From Bdellovibrionales bacterium (GTDB taxonomy: Bacteria; Bdellovibrionota; Bdellovibrionia; Bdellovibrionales; UBA1609), in NCBI GenBank assembly GCA_016714165.1, contig JADJNU010000001.1, positions 2,108,001 to 2,172,000 of the forward strand: 64,000 nucleotides of DNA, read 5' to 3'. The notes under the pieces were generated by a model. That model was not told where the DNA came from. It worked only from the letters and a program-made list of their open reading frames with translations, and did not search any database. Within the stretch, counting starts at the first letter, position 1. Every line of letters begins with the position of its first letter. The position numbers and the translations under genes were made by a program. Below, in pieces: positions 9,828 through 19,214 of this stretch.

Positions 9828-10541
9828 TTTTTTTCCTTTTTCGAGATGCCGAGATTTCTTAATCAACTCCGCTACCCCGCGCATATATTCCTGGTGTAAA
9901 TTAAATAAATCTTTGATGACGTCTTCACTCACATCATCAACTTGAAATTCAAATCGACCCTCATATGTCTTGGCGTTGTGTCTTTCCCTCTGCTCACGCA
10001 AAATGCTCTCCACAAACGAAAAGGATGATTTCTTAGATAATATTAATCTGACATCCTCCGCATAATACCTGTCATAACGACTCGACACGATCCCCTCGGA
10101 AATGAGCAACTGGACCAACTGAAGGCCTCGTTTTCCATAACGGTCTTGAAACTCGACGAAAGAAAGTCCTAATTCCTTTTCCTCAATGATATCCAGGGCA
10201 ATGTGCATCAGTTCGACATTGTTTCCTATTTGATCTCCAACATTCTCAGGTAAATGAGTCTCCTTGATGCCGCTGGCCTCAAGTTGCTGAAGTTCCTCAT
10301 ACTCAGGAATTTCCTCGCGCATCGAGACATCCAACCACTCTCGCCGAGTCTCAAGAGTGGCACCACAACTCTTAAGAATTTTGAGACCCAAATCAATCCC
10401 AGCCCTTGCTTTGGCATTCTTAATATCGCTCAAATGTGATTTTGAAATATTTAAACTTGCTGCAAGAGAGGATAGACTCACCTCCGAGCGGTTCAAATAA
10501 CTTCCTAAAATTTGGCAAAGCAATCCCTCGCGAACATGCAT
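9399..10541 (-). CDS. XRE-like HTH protein with a C-terminal membrane/secreted segment
   Basis: 380 residues. Residues about 20-62 form a helix-turn-helix (SLSSLAASLNISKSHLSDI), followed by an alpha-helical region resembling the DUF4423/TIGR02147 regulators known from Fibrobacter and Bdellovibrio. At about 252-274 there is a hydrophobic segment ending SSLAVA-DQ, which reads as either a transmembrane helix or a signal peptide with an AxA cleavage site, then about 105 polar residues containing a GGLGGG stretch. A GTG at 9827 (codon 239), preceded by AAAAAGGA at good spacing, could start a separate secreted protein of 142 residues in the same frame. So this is either a membrane-anchored one-component regulator or a regulator fused to, or nested with, an exported protein. 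Confidence 0.6.
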   Translation of the reverse strand: MHVREGLLCQILGSYLNRSEVSLSSLAASLNISKSHLSDIKNAKARAGIDLGLKILKSCGATLETRREWLDVSMREEIPEYEELQQLEASGIKETHLPENVGDQIGNNVELMHIALDIIEEKELGLSFVEFQDRYGKRGLQLVQLLISEGIVSSRYDRYYAEDVRLILSKKSSFSFVESILREQRERHNAKTYEGRFEFQVDDVSEDVIKDLFNLHQEYMRGVAELIKKSRHLEKGKKVKRVFVQALSCVLRNNLAFFLITVASFVCSSSLAVADQGGLGGGSNSVRTDSIRISGYEREAHAIEEGHRIEESIVSGRYESLKKLRRDLCRDSKDMQGLEKATMKRYSVERYFSSGKELFDLIMLVEIVCKNEKQDGWNSY

Positions 10542-10795
10542 AGCCTACCCTTGGTTCCCACCTATTTGTATTAATATCTCAAGGCTAAGCTATGTAAAAG
10601 TGTTCCTGAATCAAGCTGGAGAAAATGAAAATAATCTTTTATTTGAAATGAAATTGAGCTTCAATTCTTGTAAAACCTTCTTGAAAACCACCCGGTAAAA
10701 CTTCTTAAAACAACTCCAGCAAGTCTTTAGGAATTTGTTGGCAATTCATTTCAGGCCCGCGACACCTCTCTGATCGCTGACTTCCTTCATATACG

Positions 10796-12276
10796 TCATA
10801 TATCTGAGTTCGAAGTCACGGTCGCCGCTGAATATCGAGATTCTAAATCCACGGGGAGAGTCTCTATTTCTACTCCCTCTCCCACTTCCTCTTCCTCGAC
10901 ATGAGTCAAACTTGAAGGAAGTGATTTGTGACTTTTTGCACCAAGTTTCTCAAGAAGCCTGGCTTGACCTAACACTCTTCTTTCCAAACGCATAAGTCCC
11001 GTTTCGTATTCTTGACGTGCCTTTTCTAAAAATTTTCCAATGTTGGAATAGGCTTCTATAAAATCGCAAAGGCGTTTGTGAAGCTCCTTGCCAACTTCAG
11101 AAATCTTTTGTGCATTGGCTGCCAACTTCTCCTCACTCCAACCAAACCGAATCACTTTAAGAAGTCCAACCAAAGTCGGTGGGGTTGAGATGAGTACTTT
11201 TCTCTGAAGGGCAAATTCGACGAGATCAGGTTCAGATTCAAGAGCCGCATAGAGAAAACTTTCATTAGGTAAAAACATAATTGTAAAATCGGCTGATTCT
11301 GCAATCGTCTCCCCATAGGCCCTCGCCGATAACTTTTTGACGTGGTCTTTCACATGACGCCCATGACGTACAAGTTCAGCTTTTTGAATTTCCGGATCAG
11401 CTGCTTCCAAAGAGCCAAGAAAGGCGTCGATTGGCGTCTTAGCATCTACAACAACAACCCTCCCACCTGGCATTCTCACTGTCATATCAGGAATCAAACG
11501 CTGACCGTCTTCTGAAGTTCTAACGTCTTGCAAATTAACATCGGAGTATTCCGACATTCCTGCCAATTCAATGCAATTCTTTAGCTGAATTTCTCCCCAA
11601 CGACCGCGCACACTGGGCTTTTTCAGAGCGTCTTTGAGAGCGGCGGTTGTCCGTGAAAGCGCCGAGTTCGTGTCTGTCACTCTCCGCAACTCATTCTCAA
11701 TCGACACAAATGATCTTTTGCGTTCAATCTCGATCTCTTGAGTAAATTCCTGATATTTTGTCAAAGTTTGGCGAATCGGCTCGAGAAGAAGCTGCAAATT
11801 CTGATCGCGTTCTCTTGATCAGACCTCTGAAACTGAGTTTCCTTACCAAGAACCTGCTGAGCCAGATCAATAAATACCCGATTGTTGCTTTCAAGAGCCT
11901 GAGAAGCAAGACCTCGAAACGCCTGTTGCAACTGCTCCCCCGATTGACTTAAAAACGACCTCTGTTCGCTGAGACTCTGAGCCAAACCTGATTTCTCAGA
12001 TTCAAGTCGAGCGACATTCTGAAGCAAATCTTGATTTCTGCTTACGAGTGTTCTCAAATCCTCCTGGAGATTTTCAGTCTGAGATGTCTTTTGCCGGATC
12101 TCCTCTTGAATTCGGGAATGCTCGATTTGAAGATCGCTTTTAACCACTTCTAATTGAGTGAGGGCTGCTTGGGCCTTTGCTGTGAGCAGAGCCTTCCTTC
12201 GAACAAGTAGTCCAAGAATCAAATTACAAGCCAAGGAAATTCCGAATAAAATGAGGCAAACGGTTAACTCCACCAT
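10796..12276 (-). pseudogene. rmuC: RmuC-family DNA recombination protein, frameshifted
   Basis: Two overlapping frames together give a full RmuC: N-terminal membrane anchor and long coiled coil (12276 down to about 11820), then the nuclease-like domain (about 11810 to 10796) with GRWGE, the ELAGMSEYSD segment, IPDMTV, VVVDAKTP and FTIMFLPNES, all RmuC hallmarks. The frames join at about 11808-11820, where one missing base would restore reading (SDQ-E-RDQN). The family limits inversions/rearrangements and resembles PD-(D/E)XK nucleases. The start (GTG 12276) gives a membrane anchor as in E. coli RmuC. A single indel in a conserved gene suggests sequence error or recent inactivation. Confidence 0.82.
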
Positions 12277-12448
12277 CGATTTCTCCCTCTTTCTTTTGAT
12301 TGGAGCCGACCTGACCTCAGATGAAGTCGTCGGGCAAGAGTCTTTTTTTTACCGCATTGAGTCGTGATGCCCTGGTTTTCAGGCTGTGCAGTGAAACATG
12401 AGCGAGGTCGCCGGAAGAAACCAAAGATCTTCGGAATTCATGTTTTGC

Positions 12449-12463
12449 TGGCACGCCTGTTGA
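12449..12463 (+). promoter_or_regulatory. Candidate sigma-54 promoter (-24/-12)
   Basis: TGGCAC (12449-12454), five bases, then TTGA (12460-12463) matches the -24 element fully and the -12 element except for its C. It lies 78 bp upstream of the TTG start at 12541. A single match of this kind is weak evidence. Confidence 0.3.
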
Positions 12464-12540
12464 AATGAGTGGGACTGAGGAAGGAATGGATCGAATAACC
12501 AGTTCTTACGAGCAATAAACCTGATAGGAAGTGACAAAAT

Positions 12541-13182
12541 TTGAAAAGTTGGGAAAAAATTTTACTCATCACGCTGCTACTTGAGGTCAACATTTTATTC
12601 ACGATATGTGGATATGCGGCAAACTCGGCAAGCCGTCCGATTTCTCAAAAACCTCATCCGGGATCCAATTCAGCAGGCCTTTTACCTCCTCCGGCAACCA
12701 CCATCGCTCGCTCCGAAAGGCCCTTGGCCTTTCGTGATTGGAAGCAGCAGCAAATTGAAGAAGCAAGGGCAACTCTTGAAAAGGCAACAAATCCCGGAAA
12801 ATTGAGTGGAGACCCGACGACTGAGAGCCTTTCTCCTAGTGAAATCCCCACCTCAAATCGGGTTAAGTTTGCAGCTTCAAATTTGCCAGGTAACGAACGG
12901 CAGGCTCCGCGCAAAGGTGCCCTTCTGAGGGCCGCTTATGAGGGGTTGCAGTACGCTCACGATTTGGGGCTAGACGACTATGTTTCAGTCTATTTGCCTA
13001 ATTTCAGAAATGATCTTTCCTCCTTAAGGGATTTGATGGGCCGTCTTTCTGACCAAGAGTCTGCCGAACTCACACAGGCTCTCATGAAAGAAAGAGAGAG
13101 GCAGTCGGCAGTCGGCTCCTACAGTAGCCCTCTTACCTCGATGGCTGATAGCCACCATGGCTTAGCCGAAGAAAGAAAATGA
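12541..13182 (+). CDS. Secreted protein of unknown function
   Basis: 213 residues starting at TTG 12541, with an AGGAAG Shine-Dalgarno about 10 bases upstream. The first 26 residues form a signal peptide ending GYAA-NS. The mature part is low-complexity and proline/serine rich to about residue 130, then has a compact helical C-terminal region (about 130-185, LRAAYEGLQYAHDLGLDDYVS). No family recognised. It lies alone between divergent rmuC and groES. Confidence 0.6.
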   Translation: MKSWEKILLITLLLEVNILFTICGYAANSASRPISQKPHPGSNSAGLLPPPATTIARSERPLAFRDWKQQQIEEARATLEKATNPGKLSGDPTTESLSPSEIPTSNRVKFAASNLPGNERQAPRKGALLRAAYEGLQYAHDLGLDDYVSVYLPNFRNDLSSLRDLMGRLSDQESAELTQALMKERERQSAVGSYSSPLTSMADSHHGLAEERK

Positions 13183-13302
13183 TGCTTCACGTTATTTCAC
13201 CAGATCTCTCTGTTTAGCGCCAGGTAGCTGCCAGTTCCATCTCCGCCTGGAACCTGGGGCTCTGCGCCTCACGAAAATCCCATAAAATTTCTCCAGCTCA
13301 CC

Positions 13303-13340
13303 TTGACACTCCAATGGGTCATTCCATATTGGCCAGTGTC
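13303..13340 (+). promoter_or_regulatory. groESL promoter with overlapping inverted repeat
   Basis: TTGACA (13303-13308) and CATATT (13325-13330) are separated by 16 bp, a good housekeeping promoter about 85 bp before groES. The promoter overlaps an imperfect inverted repeat: GACACTCCAAT (13305-13315) against ATTGGCCAGTGTC (13328-13340). This is not the CIRCE/HrcA operator (TTAGCACTC-N9-GAGTGCTAA), so a different heat-shock repressor or none may act here. Confidence 0.5.
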
Positions 13341-13414
13341 GTTAACAAACGTAATAACAGTGGCATTTTTTTATCATTAAACATGAAACATTGATTTCAT
13401 AGGAGGGTCCTAGA

Positions 13415-13717
13415 ATGGCTAATGCAAATTTTAACGTGCGCCCTTTGCACGATCGAGTTCTGGTTCGTCGTTTAGATGAAGCAGAGGTCACAGCCGGAGG
13501 AATCATTATTCCGGACACAGCTAAAGAAAAACCCCAGCGTGGAGAGATCGTTGCCACCGGCAATGGACGAGTCACCGAGGACGGTAAGGTGTTGCCCTTG
13601 GAAGTGAAAACTGGCGATAAGGTCCTTTTTAGTAAATACGCAGGAACTGAGCTTAAGCTGAATGGCAATGAGTTACTGATGATGCGCGAAGAAGATGTAT
13701 TAGGAATTTTTAACTAA
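13415..13717 (+). CDS. groES: Co-chaperonin GroES
   Basis: 100-residue GroES: N-terminal VRPLHDRVLVRR, mobile-loop TAGGIIIPD (about 26-34), roof-loop region and C-terminal EEDVLGIF. ATG 13415 is preceded by AGGAGGG (13401-13407). It caps the GroEL ring in ATP-driven protein folding in the cytoplasm. groEL follows after 24 bp, one operon. Confidence 0.97.
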   Translation: MANANFNVRPLHDRVLVRRLDEAEVTAGGIIIPDTAKEKPQRGEIVATGNGRVTEDGKVLPLEVKTGDKVLFSKYAGTELKLNGNELLMMREEDVLGIFN

Positions 13718-13741
13718 AAAAGAAAAAGAAGAGGTATGAAA

Positions 13742-15394
13742 ATGAGTAAAGAATTGCGTTTCAGTGAAGATGCTCGTAACGCCATTTTGCGTGGAGTAAA
13801 TGTTCTCGCAAATGCGGTGAAAGTAACCCTCGGACCAAAGGGTCGCAATGTGGTTATTGAAAAATCTTTTGGCGCCCCGCTGATCACTAAGGATGGCGTG
13901 ACGGTTGCGAAAGAAATCGATCTTGAGAATAAATTTGAAAATATGGGCGCGCAGATGGTTAAGGAAGTTGCCAGCAAAACGAATGATGATGCTGGAGACG
14001 GAACCACCACTGCGACAGTACTTGCACAGGCTATTTTTCGTGAAGGAGCGAAGATTGTGAGTGCAGGCCACAACCCTATGGTTGTCAAAAAGGGTATTGA
14101 TAAAGCCGTCGATTATATCAAGGCCGAGCTTGGCAAAATGGCAAAACCCGTAAAAGACAAAAAGGAAATTGCCCAGGTGGGAACTATTTCCGCCAATAAC
14201 GATTCAGAGATTGGCAACATGATCTCTGAGGCCATGGATAAAGTTGGCAAAGAAGGTGTTATCACCGTTGAAGAAAGCAAAACAGCCTTGACTGAACTGA
14301 GCGTTGTTGAGGGGATGCAGTTTGACCGTGGCTATCTCTCTCCTTACTTCATTACCAACGCAGAAAGAATGGAAACCGTACTTGAAAATGCCTATGTGCT
14401 AATTTACGACAAAAAAATCGGCTCAATGAAGGACATGCTCAGTGTTCTTGAAGGAACAGCAAAGCAGGGGCGTCCTCTGGTTATCATTGCTGAAGACGTT
14501 GAAGGCGAGGCCCTGGCGACTCTTGTGGTGAATAAGCTCCGTGGTACAATCCAGGTTGCGGCTGTTAAGGCGCCTGGTTTTGGAGATCGTCGTAAAGCGA
14601 TGTTGGAAGACATTGCAGTCGTGACTGGTGGAACTCTTATCAGCGAAGACACTGGGCGAAAATTGGAACAGGCGACTTTGGCTGATCTCGGACAGGCAAA
14701 GCGTGTCGTTATTGACAAAGATAACACAACGATCATTGATGGTTCCGGGGGCAAAAAGGAAATTCAAGGTCGCGTGGGCCAAATTCGAGCCCAGATTGAA
14801 GAGACAACCAGCGACTATGACAAGGAAAAACTCAAGGAACGCTTGGCTAAATTAGCCGGTGGTGTTGCCGTGATTCACGTTGGAGCTCCCTCAGAAGTTG
14901 AAATGAAGGAGAAGAAAGCTCGAGTCGAAGATGCTCTTAATGCAACTCGTGCAGCCGTTGAAGAGGGTATTGTCGCCGGCGGAGGAACTGCTCTTCTGCG
15001 TGCCTCTCGTGGTGTTGAAGATTTGGAGTTAAGTGAAGAGGAGCGTTTCGGTGCTCGTATCATTCGCCGTGCTTGTGAAGAGCCATTGCGCCAGATCGCT
15101 GCAAATGCGGGTATTGACGGCGCCATCGTTCTCGATCGAGTTCTTGGCAATAAGACGGGAGCTTACGGTTTCAACGCTCTCACCGAGCAGTACGAAGATC
15201 TCCTGAAGGCGGGCGTGATAGATCCAATGAAAGTCGTTCGTTGTGCTCTTGAAAACGCGGCTTCAGTTTCTTCTCTTATGCTGACAACCGAGACCATGAT
15301 TGCTGAGGCCCCTAAAAAGGATGATGGCAGAGGTGCCGCTCCAGACATGGGCGGAGGCGGAATGGGCGGAATGGGCGGAATGCCAATGATGTAA
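13742..15394 (+). CDS. groEL: Chaperonin GroEL
   Basis: 550-residue GroEL with VTLGPKGRNV, the ATP-binding DGTTTATVLA (about 86-95), GGGTALLRA near 415 and the C-terminal Gly-Met tail (GGMGGMPMM). ATG 13742 is chosen over ATG 13736 because the GAGG Shine-Dalgarno (13731-13734) is then 7 bases away instead of 1; it also gives the usual short N-terminus MSKEL. It is the ring chaperonin, essential in nearly all bacteria. Confidence 0.97.
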   Translation: MSKELRFSEDARNAILRGVNVLANAVKVTLGPKGRNVVIEKSFGAPLITKDGVTVAKEIDLENKFENMGAQMVKEVASKTNDDAGDGTTTATVLAQAIFREGAKIVSAGHNPMVVKKGIDKAVDYIKAELGKMAKPVKDKKEIAQVGTISANNDSEIGNMISEAMDKVGKEGVITVEESKTALTELSVVEGMQFDRGYLSPYFITNAERMETVLENAYVLIYDKKIGSMKDMLSVLEGTAKQGRPLVIIAEDVEGEALATLVVNKLRGTIQVAAVKAPGFGDRRKAMLEDIAVVTGGTLISEDTGRKLEQATLADLGQAKRVVIDKDNTTIIDGSGGKKEIQGRVGQIRAQIEETTSDYDKEKLKERLAKLAGGVAVIHVGAPSEVEMKEKKARVEDALNATRAAVEEGIVAGGGTALLRASRGVEDLELSEEERFGARIIRRACEEPLRQIAANAGIDGAIVLDRVLGNKTGAYGFNALTEQYEDLLKAGVIDPMKVVRCALENAASVSSLMLTTETMIAEAPKKDDGRGAAPDMGGGGMGGMGGMPMM

Positions 15395-15403
15395 TTTGGT
15401 TTT

Positions 15404-15422
15404 GAGAACTTAACAAGTTCTC
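15404..15422 (+). repeat. Perfect inverted repeat just after groEL
   Basis: GAGAACTT-AAC-AAGTTCTC, an 8-bp perfect stem with a 3-nt loop, 9 bp after the groEL stop. No T-run follows. It could stabilise the mRNA 3' end ahead of the true terminator at 15468. Confidence 0.5.
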
Positions 15423-15467
15423 AGGGCTTCAACGAATCAATTCTTTGAGCTTCAAGCTTTAAGATCA

Positions 15468-15502
15468 GAGGCCTGGGAAGTAAAAATCCCGGGCCTCTTT
15501 AG
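15468..15502 (+). terminator. Rho-independent terminator of groESL
   Basis: GAGGCCTGGGA (15468-15478) pairs with TCCCGGGCCTC (15487-15497) with one G-T pair, an A-rich 8-nt loop, and is followed by TTTAGTTTT. Strong GC stem and T-rich tail. Confidence 0.85.
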
Positions 15503-15524
15503 TTTTGACGCTATAAAAGGATTT

Positions 15525-17141
15525 TTAAAAGAGGAAATGTACAGCGGCTGACAAGCCGGTGTGACGATGACTCAAGCTCTTCGCTGCCTCATCTCCACGC
15601 CCTCCCGGTCCGAAGAATTTTGCTGAATACGCAGCAAAGTCGAGAGAGGCTTCAATTTTTAGGTGCTCACCAAGACGACGGCTTCCTATGATACCAAACT
15701 GATTAATCGAGGCATCGTTATCATCCCCAGATGATACTGGACTTTCCTTTAAGGAAGGATTTAAAAAATAATTGATGTAACCGCCAACACTCCAATCCAG
15801 ATCGTCAGTGACGGGAAAAGATCCCTTTGCACCAAACTTAAACCCACCAAAATCCGACGTGGTAAATCCTCTCAAATCAGAGTCGTCGACGTAGAGACGA
15901 TAATTTGAATACCCAAAATTACTTTCGACTCTAGTATCCCAAATGCTGTAGCCAGTAATAAAAACATAGGCCAAGGAAAGGTCCGTTTCTGTCAGCGACT
16001 GAGACAAACTTACAGGATTAGAATTTGATCGAGGATTATCTATTGGAATGATTCCTTGATTGAGACGCGCCCTCACCGTCCATTCAGGAGTAATCCAAAG
16101 TTCTCCCTCGAGAGCAACCAGTGGATACAATGAATTGGTGGCACTTATTGGACCAACCGTATTTAAGGACATGTTTTCGTAAAACTGTCCAAATCCAAAG
16201 CGTGCCCCTACTTGCCCAAAAGTTGGGGGACGTTTTGGCACCCAAGAATTGGGGTTCTCGCCAAAGGATGTCTGAGCTTCAGAACCTACCCCCTTCGCCG
16301 CCCCTCCAGAATCAGGAGAACTCAAACCCGTGATGGGATATGACACTGAATCAAGCCCTGCTAACTTTGTACCCTTTCCGAGAGCATTCTTGTCTTTCTC
16401 AAGAACAACTTGACCAAAACTGAGGGTATCATCGATTTTAAGTAATTTGATTTTACCAATGATTTCCTTTTCCGTACCAACCATGAAATTAAACTTCGGA
16501 TGCCTTTTCAACTGCAGAATTTGGATGGCGTTAATTACGGATTCCTCAGTAATTCCATCTCTCTTGCCGAGGTTGACTGTCACCCTTTGGCCCTGACGAC
16601 TTAGAATCATACCCTGATAGGGCAGTTGGCCAATTAATCGCGACCACAGAATCGATGTCTGTTCCTGAAGAGAAGCAATATCAAATTGCTTCAAATCATT
16701 GGCTTCAGCCTGGATAAACAGTTTCCCGTCTCTCACCAAGAACAAGTCTAGTCGAATAGAAACACCGTTAGGACCTTTGGTTATCTTTGCCGCAATTATT
16801 CCATCCGCGCCTATTCCGACTCCCAACTCACGAACTTTATTTTCATCTTGTTCCAATTCAGGAGCCGTCATCAATGGACCAGAAAGACTGGCTTCAACGT
16901 AATTCCAGCGATGACCAGCTTTTACTTTATCAATAAGATCGCTCTCAATTGGACGCGAATAGATTCCCTCGAGGTTGTCAGACACCGGCAAAACTGAAAT
17001 CCTTTGAATACTCACCAGGTCGTCGACCGCGCTGCTCAAACTGCGTCCTTGGTCCTGCCCCATACAAAGGCCGTGCAGCCCCATTGCGAATCCAGCAAGT
17101 AAAATGAAAAACGGAACCTTTTCCAAAACCAATGCCCTCAT
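15525..17141 (-). CDS. Outer-membrane beta-barrel protein with N-terminal periplasmic lipoprotein-like domains
   Basis: 538 residues with a signal peptide (about 1-28, cleaving near GLCMG-QD). Residues about 40-160 resemble a TolB/CsgG-like nucleotide-independent domain (RISVLPVSDN, IESDLI, GADGIIAAKI). Residues about 170-260 look like the FlgT-C type beta domain (VTVNLGKRDGI, GKIKLLKIDD). From about 300 onward, alternating aromatic strands and a final aromatic residue (AAVHFLF) indicate a C-terminal outer-membrane barrel. The fusion of these parts is unusual. I do not recognise a named family. It is divergent from the outer-membrane protein gene at 17245. Confidence 0.6.
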   Translation of the reverse strand: MRALVLEKVPFFILLAGFAMGLHGLCMGQDQGRSLSSAVDDLVSIQRISVLPVSDNLEGIYSRPIESDLIDKVKAGHRWNYVEASLSGPLMTAPELEQDENKVRELGVGIGADGIIAAKITKGPNGVSIRLDLFLVRDGKLFIQAEANDLKQFDIASLQEQTSILWSRLIGQLPYQGMILSRQGQRVTVNLGKRDGITEESVINAIQILQLKRHPKFNFMVGTEKEIIGKIKLLKIDDTLSFGQVVLEKDKNALGKGTKLAGLDSVSYPITGLSSPDSGGAAKGVGSEAQTSFGENPNSWVPKRPPTFGQVGARFGFGQFYENMSLNTVGPISATNSLYPLVALEGELWITPEWTVRARLNQGIIPIDNPRSNSNPVSLSQSLTETDLSLAYVFITGYSIWDTRVESNFGYSNYRLYVDDSDLRGFTTSDFGGFKFGAKGSFPVTDDLDWSVGGYINYFLNPSLKESPVSSGDDNDASINQFGIIGSRRLGEHLKIEASLDFAAYSAKFFGPGGRGDEAAKSLSHRHTGLSAAVHFLF

Positions 17142-17244
17142 CGGCTATATCCCTCCACGATATTGTCCCCTCGGGAATATTCGCGGTCAATTTCCATTAA
17201 GGTGTTCTCGAAAAATTCCGATTTTTACCTAAGAGCGAGGGGCA

Positions 17245-18464
17245 ATGCGAAACCTAACAATGATGATATTTTTTTTTTTCTTTCGCTAAAAGCTCTGCCC
17301 GCCCTCTCACAATTAGATCCTAGCAGTGCAACTTTGCTAAAATCTACCGAAACCGAAACAGATGGCGAGTCACTGGACGAAAGCCGCTATAATGTAAAAG
17401 CAAGCCAAAAGTCCTCAGTTAAATTACCAGAGGATACTCTTTCAAGGGATTCTGGTTTAAGCCCTAAATCAGTAAACCTCAGACCCAAAGCACCGAATGA
17501 AATGGCATCGCCGCTTGCAAACCAAGAGCAAAAACAAGGACAAGTTCTTCAAAGCCAAACGCCTCTCCCCCCCGAGAAGCTTGGCGTGGAAACCTTGAAC
17601 TCCAGCAAGGGAGAGAGTTTAAAAACTGCAACCGAGAATGAATCGCCCCAAGAGAAGAACTCTGAATTGGGAGACCACGTGCGCGAACTCATCTTGGGAG
17701 GATCTCAGGAGAGTATCCAGGAATACAAAGCACTTCTTCATCCTTACGATTTACGCCAAAATCTCGTCGAAATCGGAGCTTCCGCCGGCATGTTCTATCA
17801 GAACTCCGGCAGCAACTATTGGTATCGTCGCTATTACTCATTTAGCCCCCTGATTACGGCCGAAACGGCTTTTTAGCTCACTCCATTTTTGGGATTTAAA
17901 GGCGAATTTTCCACCAGTCTGGCGAGTGAAATCAATGGAGATCCAGCAGGAACAAGAAAAATTCCAGCCGATCACCAATGGTGGTCTGGTGGTATTCGAT
18001 TCCGCAAATCATTTGGACTCGATCGAAGATCTCCTCACCTTTTGATTGGTTTGGATTTCAATGAGAGCCGCATGACAGTGCCAGCCAACGATCCCGACCG
18101 CATTCGTGTTCGAACCTCGGGTCTGGCAATATCTGCCGGACTTCAAAGGCCGTCAAGTCAAACTCATATCTGGGATTTTGGGGTCCGTCTCCTCCCGCGG
18201 GCAGATCAACAAGAAGGCAAAACAGCCTCAACTGTTCGATCAGGACTAAAGCAACAGACCTATTCTGTGGGATTTTGGATCGGCTCGCGCCTTCTATTGG
18301 ACAGAAAAAATCAATATTTTTGGCAGGTTTCCCATTGCCTTGATAAATCGCTCTATGACGGACAGGCAAATCAGGTAGATCCGATTTCGGGAATTCAGCC
18401 ATCAGGGGTTCAAGTGACTCTGGGAACAACTCTGTTTCGCCTTGGATACACCTGGGGAGAATAA
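17245..18464 (+). pseudogene. Probable outer-membrane protein, broken by a T11 frameshift and an in-frame TAG
   Basis: ATG 17245 opens a signal peptide (MRNLTMMIF then a Phe run) that goes out of frame in a run of eleven T (17269-17279); with twelve T it continues LSLKALPALS-QLDPS, an ideal cleavage site, into the long frame to 18464. A second interruption is TAG at 17874-17876; reading continues in the same frame (AETAF-stop-LTPFLGFKGEF), and a TGG (Trp) to TAG change would explain it. The mature part has a Ser/Pro/Gln-rich linker (about 30-170) followed by beta-strands typical of a barrel. Either it is a phase-variable or decayed surface gene, or the sequence has errors. No named family recognised. 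Confidence 0.6.
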
Positions 18465-18476
18465 GCCGAGAGCAAC

Positions 18477-19163
18477 TCAAAGTTCTCTCCTGCGCGAGGG
18501 AGACTGTTTGCTCACACTCCTCATTTCACTCCTTAAAGCTCTGCGCCTTTTCCCTTTCCACCATTTCACACCCAGGTAGCCTAGGATTGCCAGGCCTATC
18601 AAAGCAAAAAGGGACATTTGAATCTTCTTGGCGAAATTCATTGCTTCATCCAAATGGTTCGCAAACCACCACCCGCCAACCACCCAAACCGGAACGCTGA
18701 TCAAAGCGGCGAAACCATCCAGACAAAAAAACACGACAGGTCTCACTCCCATTATGCCGGCCGTCAGAAAAATAGCTGACCTAAGCCCTGGCAAAAATCG
18801 TGCAGAGAAACAAATAAACTTCGAATTCTTGAGGACTCTCCTCTCTGCATGAGCCACCCGTTCCGGCGTGAAAAGGCGACTAAAAACAGGCAACTGAAAT
18901 ATCCTGCGTCCGTATTTTCTGCCTGCAAAAAAAAGAATCGCATCCCCGATCATAACTCCAACAAATCCGCAGAGCAGCGCCCCCGCCAACGAAATATTAC
19001 CTAAACCTGCCAAAATGCCTGCAGCGATGAGTGTTATATCCTCGGGAATTGGAACTCCCAATCCGCAGATTGTAAGAATTCCCAAAATGACAATATAAGC
19101 CTTTAGTCCAGTAAAGGCGGTGATAAACGCAATCACTTTTACACCGAAAGATTCAGAGTCCAT
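18477..19163 (-). CDS. DedA-family membrane protein
   Basis: 228 residues with five or so membrane helices and the DedA/SNARE-associated (VTT) signature: an early acidic pair in VPIPEDITL (about 38-46), the GDAILFFAGRKYGRR segment, and FSARFLPGLRSAIFLTAGIMG (Arg and Pro of the conserved F-x-R-F-x-P-x-x-R). Family members support membrane lipid (undecaprenyl phosphate or phospholipid) translocation and pH/proton-gradient homeostasis. Basic C-terminal tail. It ends 13 bp from the convergent barrel gene. Confidence 0.88.
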   Translation of the reverse strand: MDSESFGVKVIAFITAFTGLKAYIVILGILTICGLGVPIPEDITLIAAGILAGLGNISLAGALLCGFVGVMIGDAILFFAGRKYGRRIFQLPVFSRLFTPERVAHAERRVLKNSKFICFSARFLPGLRSAIFLTAGIMGVRPVVFFCLDGFAALISVPVWVVGGWWFANHLDEAMNFAKKIQMSLFALIGLAILGYLGVKWWKGKRRRALRSEMRSVSKQSPSRRREL

Positions 19164-19214
19164 GAGAGAATATTCTATTTGGGATGAACAAGTTGCACCA
19201 CTATAATAAATGAT

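Noticed and set aside
1802..17876. TAG reassigned to an amino acid (in-frame TAG at 1802 and 17874, both followed by CT)
   Set aside because: TAG terminates sucC (overlapping the sucD start), the prepilin peptidase, the YccU-like gene, the YD-repeat gene (one codon before TAA) and others at natural ends, so it is a regular stop here.
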